A DNA stretch of 64,000 nt from CAYFKJ01 sp964343605 (lineage in GTDB: Bacteria > Pseudomonadota > Alphaproteobacteria > UBA2966). The position numbers were made by a program, and so were the translations under genes. Of this stretch, positions 61,845 through 64,000 are shown in pieces. The stretch spans positions 1-64,000 of the forward strand of contig CAYFKJ010000007.1 of assembly GCA_964343605.1 (NCBI GenBank), given 5' to 3'. How positions within the stretch are numbered: position 1 is the first letter of the stretch; every line of letters starts with the position of its first letter. The notes under the pieces were generated by a model. That model had not been told where the DNA came from, did no database searches, and was given only the letters and a program-made list of their open reading frames with translations.

Positions 61845-63922
61845 AACAAACCTCCCTTGCTCAGGATCATGTTGCCGCCGGATACGACTATGGCCTGCCA
61901 CATCGGCGGCACGATTGTCGTCGTATCCTGCTGGAGGATGACCGCGGGACCGTCGATCAGCGCCCCTTCCCCCAGGCCGTCCCGGCGATAGTATCCGGTT
62001 TCGAACTCCTGAGGCTGATTGTCATATCGGAAAATGCACCGCCCGGTCCTGACCAGGGCATTCGCCGGTTCACCACCGCCCGAAACATCCTGATGGGAAA
62101 TCTTGGGCATTTGTCCCGTACCCGATACGCGGATATTGACGATTTCGATCGCATTGTCAGGGAAAGCGTGGCCGTACTCGGCCTCGTGTTGAGCCGTGAA
62201 CAAGGTCCAAACACTTTCCATGGCCTTATCGTCCAGGCTACCGGGTGGCATGGCCACGCGAAGTTCGTACCCCTGGCCGACATAGCGAAGATCGCCGGCC
62301 CGTTGGACGTCAACGTCAGCGGCGTCAAGACCATCGGCTGCGTACTGGGCCAACAAGGCTTCTTCGAGTTCGGCGAAATCAGCGTTCATTCGCTCATGGT
62401 CGATGTCACCGCTGATCTGAAAAGACGTCTTGAGGAAGTCGTATTTCAGATCGGTCGTCAGTAGGCCGCAGGCCGACGTAATGCCCGGGTGGGGCGGAAC
62501 AACGACCTCGGGAATGCCCAGCACATCGGCGACGTCGGCGCCATGAAGTGGCCCGGCGCCGCCGAAGGCGACCAGCGAGAAATCCCTCGGATCAAGCCCT
62601 TTCTGCACCGTGCGTGAGCGAATGGCGTTTGCCATGTTGTTGTTGACGATGGTGAGGATGCCTTCGGCGGTTTCGGTGAGGCTCATTCCCAGTTGCCCGG
62701 CCAGCTTCGATATCGCCTCCGAGGCGGCGCCAATATCCAGTGTCATTTCGCCGCCAAGGAAATTTTCCGCATCCAATCGGCCCAGGACAAAATTTGCATC
62801 GCTGACGGTCGCTTCCACGCCCCCCCGGCCGTACGCGGCAGGGCCCGGTTGGGAGCCGGCGCTTTGCGGTCCGACCTTGAATCCGCCACCGCTATCGACA
62901 TGGGCGATCGAGCCGCCGCCGGCGCCGATGGTGGTGATGTCGATCATCGGAATAAGGACGGGGAATCCGCCGATCCACGTATCGCGGGCGGTTGCCTCCG
63001 AATGTGTACCATCGACGATCAAACCGATATCGGCGCTGGTGCCGCCGATATCGAATGTAATCAGGTTGCGCCGATCCTTGTCGCCGGTCGCCGTCCAATG
63101 TCCTCCCAACACGCCTGCGGCGGGACCGGACAAAAGGGTAATGATGGGTTTGTCTGCAACCATACTGGCGGTCGCCACGCCGCCGTGAGATCCCATGATG
63201 TGGAGATCGGCCGATACGCCCTCACCTTGAAGTTCGCCACCGATCTCGCCGATGTAGGTCCGCACCTTAGGGCCGATGAAAGCGTTCATCGCAGCCGTGG
63301 TGAAGCGCTCGAACTCGCGGAACTGAGGCGATATCGACGACGACATCGTGACAAAGGCATCGGGGATTTCCTCAAGCACGATTTGCCTGGCCCGATCCTC
63401 ATGGCCCGGATCAATGTAGGAAAACAACAAACAGACGGCGATCGATTTGATCCCTGCACCGCGCAGTTCCCTTGCCGCCGTACGCACATCTTCCTCGTTC
63501 AGCGGTTCGACGACCTCACCCAGAGGCGGCACCCGGCGTTCACGGACCACCTTGCGGTGACGGCGTTTTATCAGCGGCCTGTGCTGCCAGGGAATATCCT
63601 GCATGATTGAGTAATTCTGAGGACGTTGATGACGCCCGATATGCAGGATGTCGCGAAATCCTTCGTTCGTGATCATACCGGTCTCGGCTCCGTCGTGCTC
63701 AAGCACGGCGTTGGTGGCTATGGTCGTGCCATGAAAGACGTGATCGATATCGGATGGCGGGAGGCTATTGCGCTGACACAATTCACGCACGCCATTTATC
63801 ACGCCGCGTGATGGATTATCGGCGGTTGTCGGCGTTTTGTGGGTATACGTCGCGCCCGTTTCGGTGTCCGTGAAAATAAGGTCAGTAAAAGTACCCCCAA
63901 CGTCCACCCCAATTAAACGCAT
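61841..63922 (-). CDS. Hydantoinase A/5-oxoprolinase-family protein
   Basis: 693 residues. The N-terminal actin-like ATPase motif GVDVGGTFTDLIFTDTETGA and FHGTTIATNAVLEHDGAETG are typical HyuA features; ITFDIGGTSADIGLI in the middle is the second phosphate-binding motif, and SLVAFGGAGPLHG follows. It provides the ATP-binding subunit for the downstream B subunit. GGGGGAGGATGG precedes the ATG. The neighbouring MDR reductase may process the product. Confidence 0.93.
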   Translation of the reverse strand: MRLIGVDVGGTFTDLIFTDTETGATYTHKTPTTADNPSRGVINGVRELCQRNSLPPSDIDHVFHGTTIATNAVLEHDGAETGMITNEGFRDILHIGRHQRPQNYSIMQDIPWQHRPLIKRRHRKVVRERRVPPLGEVVEPLNEEDVRTAARELRGAGIKSIAVCLLFSYIDPGHEDRARQIVLEEIPDAFVTMSSSISPQFREFERFTTAAMNAFIGPKVRTYIGEIGGELQGEGVSADLHIMGSHGGVATASMVADKPIITLLSGPAAGVLGGHWTATGDKDRRNLITFDIGGTSADIGLIVDGTHSEATARDTWIGGFPVLIPMIDITTIGAGGGSIAHVDSGGGFKVGPQSAGSQPGPAAYGRGGVEATVSDANFVLGRLDAENFLGGEMTLDIGAASEAISKLAGQLGMSLTETAEGILTIVNNNMANAIRSRTVQKGLDPRDFSLVAFGGAGPLHGADVADVLGIPEVVVPPHPGITSACGLLTTDLKYDFLKTSFQISGDIDHERMNADFAELEEALLAQYAADGLDAADVDVQRAGDLRYVGQGYELRVAMPPGSLDDKAMESVWTLFTAQHEAEYGHAFPDNAIEIVNIRVSGTGQMPKISHQDVSGGGEPANALVRTGRCIFRYDNQPQEFETGYYRRDGLGEGALIDGPAVILQQDTTTIVPPMWQAIVVSGGNMILSKGGLL

Positions 63923-63948
63923 AGGCCATCCTCCCCCGTGAATGATAA

Positions 63949-64000
63949 CTACGGTTCGGCGCCTTTGGAATAGGTCTCGGTGCCCGATGCCGTTTCCGTC
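63949..64000 (-). CDS. Possible C-terminal end of an upstream gene (partial)
   Basis: On the minus strand one frame reads TETASGTETYSKGAEP and then a TAG at 63949-63951, 26 bp before the hydantoinase A start. This could be the tail of the preceding gene in the same operon. Only 17 codons are in the window, so a coding role is uncertain and no family can be assigned. Confidence 0.35.
   Translation of the reverse strand, partial: TETASGTETYSKGAEP

Noticed and set aside
60309..61991. Long plus-strand frame (560 codons)
   Set aside because: Antisense to hydantoinase B, no signal or motif, no plausible ribosome-binding site.

Overview
The window is GC-rich (apart from a local dip near 52.0-54.2 kb), densely coded on both strands and chromosomal in character. 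I saw no tRNA, rRNA, CRISPR array, transposase or phage gene. A class I PHA synthase, many acyl-CoA enzymes, solute transporters, PAS-rich hybrid kinases and frequent GTG/TTG starts with 1-4 nt gene overlaps suggest an alphaproteobacterium, probably of Rhodospirillales type. That placement is an inference from gene families, not a phylogeny.

Layout. 0-10.4 kb: lipoprotein with WANP repeats (cut by the left edge), PHA synthase, membrane-anchored methyltransferase, a flavoprotein/ThDP-enzyme pair, glutathione transferase, small lipoprotein, MarR-GNAT fusion, EamA transporter. 10.4-21.3 kb: gamma-carbonic-anhydrase-like protein, argC, hydrolase, LysE exporter, DmpA-type peptidase, cupredoxin behind a Fur-like box, MaoC hydratase, a dehydrogenase-hydratase fusion with reversed domain order, quinone-reductase-like protein, SxxK hydrolase. 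21.3-26.8 kb: complete peptide/nickel-type ABC importer operon. 27-33.6 kb: XRE-type regulator divergent from two tandem QueG/dehalogenase-like Fe-S proteins, an acyl-CoA synthetase and a sensor kinase. 33.6-44.5 kb: dienoyl-CoA-reductase-like SDR, YchJ protein, LLM oxidoreductase, sugar dehydrogenase, nucleoside hydrolase, HIBADH-type dehydrogenase, then a divergent pair of units (cupredoxin plus polytopic membrane protein, and a secreted beta-propeller) around a perfect 25-bp palindrome. 44.5-52 kb: response regulator, 1336-residue five-PAS hybrid kinase, SLC13 permease. 52-54.2 kb: metacaspase-like gene of lower GC flanked by non-coding DNA with short palindromes. 54.2-59 kb: redox/metal locus. 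59-64 kb: hydantoinase/oxoprolinase A and B with an MDR reductase.

The most notable find is at 54,988-55,422. This is a secreted thioredoxin-like gene directly behind a CcdA-type membrane reductant transporter. Its reading frame is interrupted once, by TGA at 55,144-55,146, exactly where the first cysteine of the WCxxC redox motif belongs (W-TGA-G-T-C). The frame stays open on both sides and the downstream part keeps the family's fold signature. A hand-folded stem-loop at 55,156-55,185 has the spacing and loop expected of a bacterial SECIS. I read it as a UxxC selenoprotein supplied with electrons by CcdA. It is followed by DUF3299, ZrgA/DUF2796 and MacB/FtsX-type ABC genes, a set resembling zinc-uptake loci, so envelope thiol/selenol redox and metal handling may be linked here.
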